From assembly GCA_973895155.1 (NCBI GenBank), contig OZ316893.1, forward strand, positions 21,576,001-21,640,000: a stretch of DNA of 64,000 bases. Reading direction: 5' to 3'. The notes under the pieces are model-generated. The model saw only the letters and a program-made list of their open reading frames with translations. It did not search any database and was not told where the DNA came from. The position numbers and the translations under genes are program-made. This DNA is from Marsupella aquatica (taxonomy: Eukaryota > Marchantiophyta). The first letter of the stretch is position 1. Each line of letters opens with the position of its first letter. Below, piece after piece: positions 1 to 12,100 of the stretch.

Positions 1-174
1 AATCTTCCCTGTTACGAACACAAGGACACAATCGGATTAAAATTTTCGAAAATTCACAACACGGGCAACTCTGAATTACTTTAGAGTTCCTTTTGTGGTA
101 GCCAGACCTTTATGTGTTATTACATGAGTCCAGCTGCCGAATGGCTTGCATAAGAGTTTCGACAAGATATTTAC

Positions 175-336
175 CAGGTTGTCCGCCTGGTGCACAATGG
201 TTTCGGCGACAACCATCTCCGTGTACAGCCATGAACAGCGAGTCATCAAGCGCGCCAGGGTGCGGAAATAGTTGTCCGTCCAATCCATCATCGGAGCAAT
301 ACTGTACTGCACGTTCAGCCTCATTAGCCCACTCAC
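175..336 (-). CDS. tRNA-dihydrouridine synthase (DusA-like), 5' coding exon, gene continues off the left edge
   Basis: The 54 codons read from 336 to 175 match the N-terminus of DusA-type flavoenzymes: the FMN-site motif APMMDWTD at residues 14-21, then the stretch TLARLMTR, then LYTEMVVAETIVHQ. These enzymes reduce uridine to dihydrouridine in tRNA D-loops using NADPH and FMN. The exon ends after ...ADNL at a good GT donor (minus strand, 174-173) in phase 0, and the next exon would lie left of base 1. ATG 336 is the first in-frame Met. Many plant homologues have an organelle transit peptide in front, so the true start may be in an upstream exon at higher coordinates. I could not join one convincingly. 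The family call is firm; completeness is unknown because the rest is outside the window. Confidence 0.8.
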
Positions 337-1867
337 TTCACTTCCATAACTTGTATGTGAGGCGTAGACCAGATGCTAAAGATTTCACACTGTTCGCAGT
401 CCTGTCTTGACTGACAGCCTATAGACTCCAAAGAACTCATGTTGTCGGACATAATTTCAGCAATACAGAACCCAAACTGAGGCTGATTATTTGCATATTA
501 TTCCATAATTCCCTCGACTCTAGGCAAGTAAGGATAATGAGTTTGGAAGATAATGAGTCACAGAAGACAAGTTATATCGATAAGAATGAGAGTCCCGGAT
601 AGAAATTCGCATCGTTAAACACATGGGAACAGGTTAGGTAAAGAAAGAGCAGAATGTTGTGGTTGTTGACAGTTCAGATCTCTTCATCTCATCTCACACT
701 TAATTTGGGATATACGTGATAATTCTCTAACCCCATGTGCAACCACACTGCTAAGAACAGAAAGAAAGGAAAACAAACTTACAAGGCGGTCTCTTCAATC
801 AAACTCAATTGCACCATCAAAAAAGGAAGAATGGCCAGCATTCATGCATCGAAATCACATTCAGACAGAACCTCATCTTACACACCTCAGCTGAGAAGGA
901 CAGTAGACCAGAAAGTCAACTTACTGAGCTATGGCTCCATTCAGACTCAATTGCATGATAGGAATCAAAGTGAAACCCTCTTTCTCACGGACCTGAGCTG
1001 AGGAGGATGGTAGACGCCAGAGAAAGGGGGCATGATGGGAGAAGTAGGGGAAACAGCTGCTGCTGCTGCATCACTCATCACACCGGCAGGGGGAGAGCAG
1101 CTTCGCCTGTCCCCACCGGCAGGCAGCCTGCGAGAATTCTTCTGGTAGCTCCATGGCTTGTCCTGAGCCATGGAGCCAACCCACGGTTGGAGAGTGCTCG
1201 GCGAACCAGCACTACAACGCGCAGCAGCAGCGGCGGGGCACATCATCCGCACCCACTTCGTCAAACTCTGCATGAACCGAGCAAATTCCTCACGGCAATC
1301 TCCTCTGCTCTCCTCTACTTCAAATTCTTCCCTGCAGTCAGGAATTCACTCAAAGGATTGTTGGAGCTCAACTTTATATCGGAACTTGTGCAAATCCACT
1401 GAGTGCGAGAAACGCCAGCCTGCGGCTATGGATGAAATTCAGGAGTCAGCTGCTGTCCAACCGAACGGAACGAGATTGAACGCAGAATCTCTTCCGGACA
1501 TGTCGTTTGCTCAGATATGAAATTTCTGTTCAGACTTCCTTTTGGGACAAACCCATTCCAAATTAGGGTTGATTTTCATAGGTTTTCCAACTCGTCCTGT
1601 GGTTCTCTTCGAGCGTTCATTTCTGTAGTGTCAAACCGCTAAATCCAGATTTTCTCCCCTAAACCTCTCATCCAATCAGCTTGTCGCTAAGGTCATTGGA
1701 TGAGAAATCCCTGTGGTGGGGATTGGTCTTTTTTTTATAATAATTCAAGGAGATAAACAAGGTGGCAAGTACGGTCATTTTGAAGGTTTTTCCTTTAAAA
1801 GAGCCCCCAATTTCACCCCTGACATTTCCAGGATTAAACACCCTACAAACTTTAATTAATTACTTGT

Positions 1868-1938
1868 ATTCTTATTTTATTTTAGTTTTATTTTATTTTA
1901 TTTTATTTATTTATTGGGGGGGGGGGGGGGGGGGGGGG
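1868..1938. repeat. (TTTTA)n tract followed by a 23-base poly-G run
   Basis: A pentanucleotide ATTTT/TTTTA tract runs into 23 consecutive G residues (1916-1938). The pair is low-complexity sequence with no coding meaning. Such homopolymers are assembly- and polymerase-slippage-prone, so the length is uncertain. Confidence 0.9.
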
Positions 1939-2480
1939 ATGTTCAAAAACTGACTTTAAATCCCACATATTTCCTTACAAGTCTCAAATTTGAACTTGAA
2001 AGATATTCATTTTCTTTCAAGCAAATTTCTAATTTTTCTTTGAAATGAATTTTCAAAAACACTATTCTTGATGGGCCAGAAGACTAATGCCAAGAAATAG
2101 AAATAAAAGCTCCCATAGACCACAATGATTCATAAAATACTTTGATGAATGGTTACAAACCAGCCTCTACCATTCTGAAGACCTGAAGTGTTACTTTGTA
2201 GTTAGATAACACGGCTCCCATTTTGTCTTTTGGGGTGTCAAAAGTTCTTGGTCCATCAACATCCTAAGGTGAAAGATTATGGTTCATCTTAACATCAACT
2301 TCTATCTAAAGATATATTGAACAAGAGTAAAACACGTTAATATTGCTGTGAGGGTGTATGAGCCCCTTGTGGGCTACCCTACATGCTCTGGAGTTGATGG
2401 TCTATCTCCTGTTGGATGGATCTTTCGGTTTCAGGGCTAAAAAAAAGAAGCAAAACAAGAATTTAAAACTGTGTAAACCA

Positions 2481-2488
2481 TATATAAA
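2481..2488 (+). promoter_or_regulatory. Possible TATA box upstream of QCR6
   Basis: TATATAAA lies about 370 bases before the QCR6 start codon. It matches the plant TATA consensus, and a transcript starting some 30 bases downstream would have a leader of about 340 bases. There is no direct evidence for its use. Confidence 0.3.
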
Positions 2489-2857
2489 TGTATGCCAATT
2501 ACATGTAAAGCCTGAGTAAAGCCGTCGGTAGGTACAGTGCTTTTTGCAACGAGGGTCGAGAGTCGACAGCATCACAAAACAGCAACGCCTTGGAAAAAAG
2601 TGGAGGAAAGGAAAGGCATTTCTGTTCGGTTGCGCACATTTTCTGCTGGCAGGACTGTCGATCTCTTTCGCCATCGAACGGGAGAGGAATTGGTTCTCTT
2701 TTTGGTCGGGTCGACTCTAAAGATCAGAGCAGAGCAGGGCATCTAAAGGTCTCTTCCCCGGACTTTTCTAGGCATCAGGAGCACTGCGGATCTTCGTCAA
2801 GCAAAGGTTTTGGCCTGAGAGAGGCGAGGAGAGGAGGGCCCATAGTCTCTAATCACC

Positions 2858-3558
2858 ATGGCGGACGATGCGGAAGATCCTGTCGATAACAAGCCCGAAA
2901 TCGAGGAGAACTGCAAGCCCAAGTGCGTGAAACAGCTCCTACAGTATCAGGCTTGTGTCAAGCGAGTCGAGGAGGATGACTCTGGCCACAAGCATTGTAC
3001 TGGCCAATACTTCGACTACTGGGGTTGCATAGACAAATGTGTAAGCCCACTCCTCTCTCCTTCCTCTTGTGCCTTTTCCCTGCCTTGCCCTGTCTTATCC
3101 TACCTGCTTGCTGTTTTGCATCGAATCCGGTGTAGCTTGTGGCTGGCTGGCTGGTTAGGGAGTAGTACTCCTCACGGTTTAGGTCAAGGGAAGTCTGGAT
3201 GTGAGAATTGTTGCATGCACAATGCGTAAGGTCGGCTCCTTCCACGCCCTACACCTACCTGCTTGCTGTTCTATCACATGTTGAATCTCGCTGTGTTTCG
3301 AGTAACACTACTCAAATCGGGTATTAGGTCAAGGATCGGTAAGAGTCCTAAATTATCGTATTCAGCCTTCTAACTGGTGCAGTAACGGTAGAGTGAATCG
3401 GCAGTGTTAAAGGATGTGAATTGGAAGTAGGCGTTTGTCTTTACCTGACGCTGCTGAGTTTGGTTTACATTGGGATATATGTCTGACTTTGTGCACCTAT
3501 TTACCACTGCGTTGTTCTTCGACAGGCTGCGCCGAAGATTTTTAATAAATTGAAGTAA
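2858..3558 (+). CDS. QCR6: Cytochrome b-c1 complex subunit 6 (acidic hinge protein), two exons
   Basis: Exon 1 is 2858-3040 and exon 2 is 3526-3558, joined by a GT-AG intron in phase 0 to give 71 residues, the usual size of plant QCR6 (about 69). The protein starts with an acidic segment (MADDAEDP...), then carries the hinge-protein cysteine pattern: C..KC.KQLLQYQACVKR, a HCTGQYFDYWGCIDKC segment, and a short tail APKIFNKLK from exon 2. The paired cysteines form the two disulfides of the helical hairpin. The subunit sits on the intermembrane side of mitochondrial complex III next to cytochrome c1 and helps cytochrome c docking. The open frame running past 3040 is intron. ATG 2858 (CACC ATGG context) is the only sensible start. 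Confidence 0.92.
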
Positions 3559-5802
3559 CCTTTCGCTGTTAGATTCGCCCATGGACCAGACTCAAGGACG
3601 GTCAAACCTTCCAAGGGTTGCCTGTTGTTGCAATCATCTGTTGTTGACCTTGAGTCGATAATTGTCTTCATTATTTCTTCTCGGTATATTTCTGCTTTTC
3701 CAGATTTTTCGTGCCTAGATGTTTCGTCTAGCTCTTGCGCGCGGTGAGGTATTGGGCAAAGTACACCCCTGTTGGTTGTGGTCAGAGGAGTCAGCCGAAT
3801 CGGATATTGTGAAAGGTTAGAAGTCTAAAGAGAAGTAGTTCTGCATCGGGATTTCTTTTGGACAAAAGTGAATCTTGAAGCTCGGTCTGTCTCTCTTTGT
3901 TTACTGCAGAACTGCAGTATTAATCCAATAAGACAGCATTTAAAGGGCTTGTCGTCCATTGAGGTTTATTTTATTTTATTTTTCCTATAGACGCCTGCTT
4001 GTTTGTGCCAGTAAGGAGAGAGATGAAATGGAATGCCACTTATTCGCTTCATTCCGCATCCGAGAAATATATGTTGGTTCCAGATCTAGTGTACATACTG
4101 CATGAACGAGGAGATGGCGTGGTTGAGTGTTGGGGAGGAATCTAACTCTCAGTGGATGGATAGTATTTTCCTGGGCGTCCTCAATTTAATAAGATTTGCA
4201 ATTGGGATAGGAAGGTCAGTACCCAAAGGTACATTCCGATGTTCAAATTGGCGTAAGCTGGCTAGTATTACAGACTTCAAGAAGACGGACGATGCGCGCA
4301 CTGGCACCATGGAACAGAGGGCACTGATCACCCATAACTAGACAGCTTTGACAGATACGAGCAATTTTTAATAGGGTCGAGACATTCAGAAAACACATTG
4401 GTATACAATACTTTCAATCGTGGCAATTGATCTTTGACTAGGACTGACTAGAATGGTAATACCCTACAGTGAGACAGCTAATTGAATGAAGTGTAATTAG
4501 CTGTTCTAATGTCTCGAGCCGCTAAATAGGAAAGACATCTCTCTTAACATCCGCCTTGCACAAGAGTAAGTTCCTCCACAGGCTGCTGTCTCTGTCGTGA
4601 AGTAACCGTCGCTCTCAGTAATCCAATTCTGTTCGCGCGGTGGCCCAAGTTTGGCAGTGATAAGAGGAAAGGCTCTTCTTGGGCAAAGGGCCTAAGGGTA
4701 TTGACAAACATCTCCAAACTCTTTCCAATTTCGAACGTATCAATGAAAACAATTGTGAAAAGCAGAAGGATTCAAAAAGTGCAGCCCGAGTGTTGAGTAT
4801 CTTTTAAGCCCTAAGGTGTAAGAGGTCGCTGTAAGCCACTTCCAGTATATTCCTCCACAGTGAACATGTCCTTGTTATCTTAACACTTCATCCTTATGTT
4901 TGCTCGGTTCAGTGAATTCCTACTATTCTTGACCTTCTTTTAATTCTCATTCCAGAGTCTTACTGGCGATAAAACTCCAGAATTGAACACCCTTCTACTC
5001 GTTCCGTAGATCTACTGTACTCGGCAACAAAATTTCAACTTCCAGCGTTTCGTGGCACCTACTGTGGGGAATAAATCGAGGCAATGGACACAACAGACGG
5101 ATGCGAAGGCCACAGCGGATCGTGACCAGCATGAAGTGGGTCGAGACAAACACAAAACAGGATGATTGATGGTTTAGATCGTTTGGCCACTGATATCCCA
5201 AGAAAGCGAGTGAATGAACCCCACCCCCAATAGTGATTGACTAGCAGCTTCACTTGAGATATAGGGTTCAAATTGTAAATTGCATCGCCCTTAATAGTAT
5301 ATTTATGTGATAGCACTCACTTAAGGTGACAATTCATGACAAAATCACATGAGGGCATGATGGCAGAAGAGAGGATCCCTCTCAAGACTGGTCATTTTGA
5401 TAAGCCTACCAAAGTCTATGTGATTGGGAAAATGGGCTGGCTCATAGAGATGACTATGAAAGAAGAGCTTTGTTTGCCATCGCCTGCCCCCAGATGTTGC
5501 CATCCGTTTGCAGATATTACAGGTATTGGAATATTTGCACATATGACAGTCTTAGGCGTAATCATTCCTCCCATTTGCTTAAGGGCTAATGAAACGAAAT
5601 AATTCACAGCTAGCAAGAACTCTTTTGAAAATGAGTCTTTCTCTTCCAAACCCTTAGGCACAGATAAAACACTTTTTTCATGTACCTTATTTGGCTCTTC
5701 GCTTGATTCCAATCTCTATCTTACTTGCTAGACCTGATGATATTTGGTTTGGACTCTTGATGAAAACCTTTGGCAAATTTCCAGTGGCCTAAATCAGCCA
5801 AC
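3559..5802. other. Intergenic stretch after QCR6
   Basis: No recognised gene. The best open frame is 5416-5712 on the minus strand (98 codons, with the phrase LALKQMGGMITPKTVICANI). It reads like protein but I cannot assign it; it could be a decayed transposon or gene fragment. Other frames here look random. Confidence 0.4.
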
Positions 5803-6196
5803 CAGACCTGGACCAGACTAGAAATAGATAGATATACAGAGATTTTTCATTGATATAAACGAGGCACGATGTGCCCTTCATCAAACAGATTATGGTAATT
5901 CCTAGGGATCCCAGACAAATCAGCTCACCAATTCTGATCTTGAGCTCAATTACTCTCCACCCAAAGGGGCCTTTTTGATCTATAGGTATGGATTGAGGCC
6001 AATCAGACCTGGACCAGACTAGAAATAGATAGATGTACAGAGATTGTTCATTGATTTATATGAGGCACAATGTGCCCTTCATCAAACAGATTATGGTAAT
6101 TCCTAGGGATCCCACGCATATCAGCTCACCACTTCTGATCTTGAGCTCAATTACTCTCCACCCAAAGGGACCTTTTTTATCTATAGGTGTGGAAGT
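5803..6196. repeat. Direct tandem duplication, about 201-bp unit, two copies
   Basis: The block starting CAGACCTGGACCAGACTAGA at 5803 repeats at 6004 with few differences through the phrase CTCCACCCAAAGGG near the end of each copy. Only point changes separate the copies, so the duplication looks fairly young. No coding potential is seen. Confidence 0.92.
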
Positions 6197-6349
6197 GGCT
6201 AGCTAGGGTGATTAGGGGAGACCTTTATCAGTCCCTGGGTGTAAACACAACCAAGTTACCTATACTCTAAATGGACACCTAGCGACATGCAGAAGAATAT
6301 ATATATTTTTTATTTTTAAGAGGAAATTTGTGAAGCTTCACAGAAAGGG

Positions 6350-6425
6350 AATAGTCAGTCATAACAATTGAACCCAAAACCTATAAGTCTCCACTTAACT
6401 ACCAGAGCCATGCCTCTCTGGGCAT
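6350..6425 (-). repeat. Possible tRNA-derived (SINE-like) sequence
   Basis: Read on the minus strand, GAGGCATGGCTCTGGTAGTT is followed by AAGTGG, resembling a pol III A box, and about 20 bases later TTTTGGGTTCAATTG resembles a B box. The spacing suits a tRNA head, but no full cloverleaf can be drawn, so this would be a decayed SINE or tRNA relic. Confidence 0.25.
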
Positions 6426-6429
6426 GCAC

Positions 6430-7111
6430 CAGAATATTTTGTGAATGATTCTGGTAAAGCCCCATGACCAGCATTTACAATTCTTAAGTAGGACTCTAAG
6501 TAGGAAGGGTGGTTTTGACATATTTTCTTGTCTGTGGTTAGATGGCTGACTCTGATCCCTTCTCAGCCTTAGTTAGGCTATTTGTTGGTCTTCTTGGGCC
6601 CGTGTGGTTTTTGATTGTCTGATGCTTGGTTGATGTGTGCATTGGCCGTTTGGGTCTATTTTCTTTTTGCCCAATTGGTCTTCACCGCCATAATTTTGTT
6701 TAATTTCATTGTGTACACCATCCCTATTTAATAAAATTAGATAAAATCAAAACAAACTCATAAGAAGGGCAGACTCCTAAGAGATTTTTTATTCCTACTG
6801 TTTTGAGTAAAGGTAGAGAAGTTTCATAATGCCAAGTTTTTCTCTATAAAGCACCAAAAATTAGAAATTGAAAAAGAACGAACGGAGAATCGTACGAGTA
6901 TCATTTGCAAAGTTCAAAAACGCAGCGAACGACGGCGGCGCGTCCATATCGCAGTCAATTTACAGGAATCTACGGCCACGATCCCTTATTCACCTCTCGG
7001 CCTCCAATCCTAGCCGTCAGATAAGCCGACATTCACATATAGCCCGACGGTCGACCTGCTCGAGTCTTCCCGCGAAATTCTGCCTTCGTGGGAATTGAAT
7101 GTGTGAGCTCA

Positions 7112-7112
<1 letters not shown>
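6430..7112. other. Intergenic stretch, no gene seen
   Basis: AT-rich sequence. The segment 6540-6740 is G/T-rich on the plus strand and ends in AATAAAATT, reminiscent of a retroposon 3' tail, but no open frame or target duplication supports that. Confidence 0.4.

Positions 7113-7113
<1 letters not shown>

Positions 7114-7150
<37 letters not shown>
7114..7150. repeat. (GA)n microsatellite
   Basis: About 18 uninterrupted GA units directly before the tandem repeat block at 7151-8060. Confidence 0.95.
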
Positions 7151-7152
<2 letters not shown>

Positions 7153-8060
7153 CGGATTGCCTTTCTCCTAAATCCTTCCTCCAGTAATTTGGGGAGATGA
7201 GAGGAATGGCCTTGCGGCGAGCTTCTTGGTGATCTCTCCTTTCCGCCATATCGTCTCTTCTAGTGTATATCCTTTCCAAGTTCGAGGAGAAGAGGAGGAG
7301 TGGCAAGCTGCCGGTCAATCTGTTTGCCTTCCTGCTGTCCTACTTTTTCCCCTATGATTTTTGGGGGATGAGAGGAATGGCGTTGCGACAAGCTGCTAGG
7401 TGAATTTTTTTCCTCAGTTGATCTTTCATATCGTTCAAAACCCTAGGAGAAGAGGAGCTGTGGCAAGTTGCGTTGTGAATCTATTTGCCTTCCTGCTGTC
7501 CTAGTTTTTTCTCTCCTAAAATTTGGGCAGATGAGAGGAATGGCGTTGCGGCGAGCTGCTTGGGAACCTCTTGTTCGCCACATTGTTACTTCTGTCCCTC
7601 TCCAAACCCCGAGTAGAAGAGGAGGTGTGGAAATCTGCTTGTGAATCTGTTTGCCTCCCTCCCGGTTGTGGGCACTCGGCCTCTAGACATTTGAAAATAA
7701 GAGGGCGGTAGAAATTTAGGCAATTGCCTGGGATTCCAATTGCTCCTCTTCTTTCGGAGCATATCCTCCCGAATTCAAAGAGAAGAGGAGGAGAGGAGTT
7801 AAGGAAGTGGTTTGGGTGTTGTTGCCTTCCTCCAGTACCGTTGGATTCACTAGTTCAGAAGTCCGGACAGAGGAAGCAGAGGTGCATGGTATCTACTTTG
7901 CTTACCGTCCTGTTATCAGATCATCCCGTTCCAAGTCGGAGGAGAGGAGAGGAGACGAGGGGAGAGGTTGCAGCAAGCTGCAAGTAGATTTCTGTGAAGC
8001 CAGTTGTCAGATTTTCTTCCTCTGGAAATTCGACGAGAATGGGAGTAGAGAGTAGAGAGG
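7151..8060. repeat. Degenerate tandem repeat, about 162-172-bp period
   Basis: The phrase GATGAGAGGAATGGC recurs at 7196, 7368 and 7530, each followed by TTGCG.C.AGCT and later by a GAGGAGAAGAGGAG motif and TTTGCCTTCCT.CTGTCC. Weaker purine-rich copies continue to about 8060. Frames crossing it (SLSLSL..., EERRGDEGR) are low-complexity artefacts. Confidence 0.8.
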
Positions 8061-8522
8061 TGAGGGGAAGTGAGGAGGGAGGGAGGCTGGGAGGGAAGAA
8101 GGGGTCTTGAGTGTCTCACCTATTTGCAGATTCTGTTCCTTCTCATTTTGGTTTCTCGTAGGAATACGATTTAATGTAGATGAGCAGGCATAGCTGTGGA
8201 AACTTCTGACGTGTTCCATCTCACATTCTTTGATTCCTTGAGCTTCTCCGACCTATCCGGCATTTAAAATCACTTGAGACGTTCAGGAGGAGTCGTGAAT
8301 CTACGCCAGTCCATCTAGGCGTGTTGAAGATGTCCCGCCTGCATTACTCTCTCGTCACAAGGTTAGCACATTGGACGTTCCTCCTGTTTTGAAGTGGAGA
8401 GGATAGTCTTGTTTGAAGGATGAATTGCTCCCTCAATCTTCTGCATGACAGGCATACACATTCTCAGTCCTCTTGGAAGGAATTCATTTTTCTTGAATTT
8501 GACACTTTTGACACTCCAATCA

Positions 8523-8552
8523 CTACTTTAAAGGGGATTCCCTTTAAAGTAG
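8523..8552. repeat. Perfect short inverted repeat (13-bp arms, 4-bp loop)
   Basis: CTACTTTAAAGGG at 8523-8535 is followed after GATT by its exact reverse complement at 8540-8552. It lies about 640 bases upstream of the DNA2 start and could be a hairpin, a footprint of an excised element, or chance. Confidence 0.85.
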
Positions 8553-9186
8553 TCTTGTTTGGTCTCTCACCTATGTTCGCTCTTTTGCACCACCGTAAAT
8601 CTCTCATAAGGGGCTACTGTGTTGTGCTGTCTGAGCTAGGATTGTATCCTCTTTGGAAACTAGCTGGAGCGGACATCTCTCTCATCCGATTCGTCAAGCC
8701 GGCTTGAATCACTGAACTGCGGGAAGGTTCGAACGACTCCATGACGAGTTTTTGTTATATTTCTCTCTTCCTGTTAAGTAATGTTACAAGCAATTGTCTC
8801 TCTACACAAGTCAGTCTGTTGCGTTCTTCCGGACTACTGAATCCAACGATTTTGGAGGATATTGTAAATGTAGTGAATCATGGCAAAATCACGTAATAAT
8901 TTCAGAAAATCTAATCCCATTAAATGCCCTTCACGCATTGCATAAGTTCAATTTGTGCTGAAAAAGGAACAGTGGCGAGCGTCACTATTGGATTCGTGCA
9001 TGTTTCCGAGCGTCGTTGTTAAACTTTACTTGGGGCGGAATTCCTTGCGTTGCATCGTTGACCTGGAATTTCATTTGGATTCAATCCTCTCTTGATGGGT
9101 GGGCTTGTTTGAGTAGATGAGAAATAAGGAGAGTCAAGGACCAGTCGACAGCCTTTAGTATCCACGTTTCAACGAGTGCGAACAAA

Positions 9187-12100
9187 ATGCCTTCCGAGGT
9201 CTCTGCTCGGAGTGCATCTGACCGGCATGGAGACGATGCTGAACAGCCCAAGAGGCCTGCAAAGCGCAAAAAACGTGTTCAAGCCAGCGTAAGTTCTCTC
9301 AGATAATGTGAGCGGGCGATAGGAAACAAATCCCAGTCTCGCATTCGGATTAAGGCGAAGAGTCCTTTGTACCCGATATTGATTACACCTGCTGATGGCT
9401 ACTTTCAACGAACCTTAGTTTATTAAGGACAGCGAGTGTACATCTCACCGAGCTGGTTGGTGCTTCAGATCATCATCCAGAGCCAAGACGATGGAGGAGA
9501 TGAGGTTGTGTGGAAAGTATCACCTACAGCTGAACGTCTGCAGTCAACAGCCAATGGAGGTCCTCAGTCCCGAGCAATGAGCGAAGGGAGATCAGTTCTA
9601 CAACCCTGCCAAGCTGCGAACAACAAATGTGAACCCGTCCTGGAAATATTGTCTAAGACATCGACGTGTTCTAATTCGATTTCCTCGAAGAAGAAGGTTC
9701 GTTTCTTTGGGAAGTCTTCTTTCGCACTTTATTTTCTGAAATTTTGTCTCTATTTTTTCCCATACACAGCTCCAGGTCTCAAAGTTGTATGGCTGGAAAA
9801 GGTACTCAAAGGCTGAAGTCCTTTCAATATTTCTCTCGAATTCCAAGCAACCTTTTCAGGATAATGCATCTGCTCTCGCTCTATTTGCTCGAGCAAAACT
9901 TTCTATTTCACTTGTTGAACCAAATGGAAGTTTCAAGTCCTGATCTTCAGATTGTCTGTTTTGACAGAAATCTCCAGGCATGGCAGGAAAGCTTGAGATG
10001 TGGCTTTCATCTTCGCAGCAGGTTCTCGACTCAAAGCCAAGAGTAGATGACTTACAAGACGCAGATAAAGAAAACGGTCCTCATGGACAGGCTCTGAATA
10101 ATTCAGAATCGAAAAAAGGGTTGACCCCTACGAATTCGATAACTCGTGCTGGCAGTTCTAAACGACCTCCTTCCTCTTCTCAAAGGCGATCTTCGGTACA
10201 TATATTAGATTTCGAAAACCCTGCTAATTTGCTGGCTATAAGACTTGTTGTCTAGACCAGGAAGTTCAATGCCTCTGTTTTTATCACTCAAAGTACCGAA
10301 TTTCCGGAAGCAAAGGTAGTTGTGGGATTATATGTTCTGCAATATAATTTCCGTCCTTTTGCCTTCAACCAGAGCGCCAAAAAGAAATCGTTAACCGGCG
10401 TCCTGAAGAGTGCAACGAACCCTCCAGGACAACGGCGGAAGGTAACAGCTTGAAATAGAAACTAATTTCTCCGCAATGCTGTGAGAGGGGAACATAATGC
10501 AATCTGTTTTAAATTCAGTAGAAACGATTTAGTGTTGTGATCAAGACCGACGATCAATATTTCATCTCTAATTCATTAGTAAGGAGAAGGATGGCTTCCA
10601 TTGCAACAAGCTACCTCATATCGTTTTGACCATGTTTATTACAGCTTCATGTAGTGCCTTACTGTTGTACTCAAATGGCAGGCATTGCTGGATCTCCTGG
10701 ATAAAGTGGATGATGCAGTGAAAGGCTCAATGCTCGTCCAGACCAAACTCTCGTTTACGCGAAAAGGGACATCAACAAATGAGGACAGCGATGGCCGTGG
10801 TTCTCAACCAAAGGCAATAGGGAAGGAGGAGAAAGTTTATTGTGAGACTGGTCTCATTCCATGTGAGACTGTTCTCATTCCACCTCCTCAACGGGTGACT
10901 GTTCATGCTAGCGATGAAGACGGCCTTGTTCCGAGTATTGAACAGGCTCCACAGCAGAATGCCCTCAAAGAACTTGGGGATTATAATATTAAAGCTCTTT
11001 CAGAAGTAAAAATTCTTGACATCAGGAGTCAGGGCAATGCTGAAGTGCAGCCAAGTCCTTTACCAAGGGATTTGAAAGGTCTAGACAATGTCCGCAATGG
11101 TGTTATAACCCCACATAGGATTAGTTGTGAAGAAGGATCAGGCGTGTCGAAGAATCTCGCGAGTATACAGTTCCTTGTTTTGGAGGTGGGTCATTTCAAC
11201 CACTGTTAAAACGGTTTACTATGAAGTTATGTTACTATAAACCAGATCTTGCATTCTTCTAATTCAGCAGCCGACCCTTGGTGTTCTAAAAAGCTGTTGT
11301 TAACGTGAAATTCGAGACTGGTTTTCATTGCTTTCCTCCGCAGGATGTACCAACTGAGTTCACAATCAGGTGAAATTTATTTCCATGTGTAGGTTGCTGA
11401 AGGGGAGCAGAAGGAGCCCTCACGTCTGTCGTTCCCTCAGAAGGTGACACCTTAGCTGTCTCCTCTCTCCACGTCCACAATACTCGTTGTAATTGAACGC
11501 TCTTGGTGTACCTATTTTGAAGTCCAGGCTGATTACGAGTGACAGAGCCGTGGCTTTTTGGTGTGTAGACATTGACTTTACTCGACGAGCAAAATGCAAT
11601 TAAACGAGTTGCACACCTTCGGGATACATGGTGATGATGCCTGCCATCTTACAGTGAATGCTATACTGATTCGCTTAGAAGAAGTAAAGAGTGCCAACTA
11701 TGCTGTCTGTTTTCTTGTGGGCGAACTTCGATCCGCATCTGAAGTTGGACAGCAGATTTCTAGCTCGTTTCCTGAAAGATTTGGGCTATGTGGACTTTTC
11801 AAATCCAATAATTCGTTTCAGTACCTTTCATATCCAGGTTCCATGCTGTAGTCAAGCCAGGAGACATTGTCAACGTGATTGGGGACTTTGACTCAGATGG
11901 TAATTGCGTGATAGATCGCGAGCATAATCTCATGGTCATCAACCCTGACCTTCTGGTTTCTGGTTCAAAGGTTCGTGATATTCCAATTTCATTAGCTCAT
12001 TGTATCAACTACTGTGTTAGTGGTCTCGGTAATTGAAGATGTTAATGCCCTTACATTACACGTTGCCGTGTTAAAAAAGAATTGCACTATACAACTTGCA

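Larger units (their letters stand above)
411..2857. other. Intergenic stretch between the DUS exon and QCR6
   Basis: No gene is supported here. Open frames at 965-1520 are rich in Ala, Ser and Arg and have no recognised domain; a GCAGCAGC-rich patch near 1065-1240 explains them. The stretch may hold the 5' leader and first exon of the DUS gene, since that gene is transcribed leftward. The only clear structures are a TTTTA/poly-G run and a TATA-like box ahead of QCR6, listed separately. Confidence 0.5.

Noticed and set aside
965-1273. Minus-strand frame of 102 codons as transit-peptide exon of the DUS gene
   Set aside because: Composition fits and a donor-like site exists near 993, but its phase does not match the best acceptor before the DUS exon and no family motif is present.
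11345-11370. Extra DNA2 micro-exon (DVPTEFTI)
   Set aside because: Skipping it joins ...LVLE directly to VAEGEQ in phase 0, as in other DNA2 proteins; including it breaks the frame.
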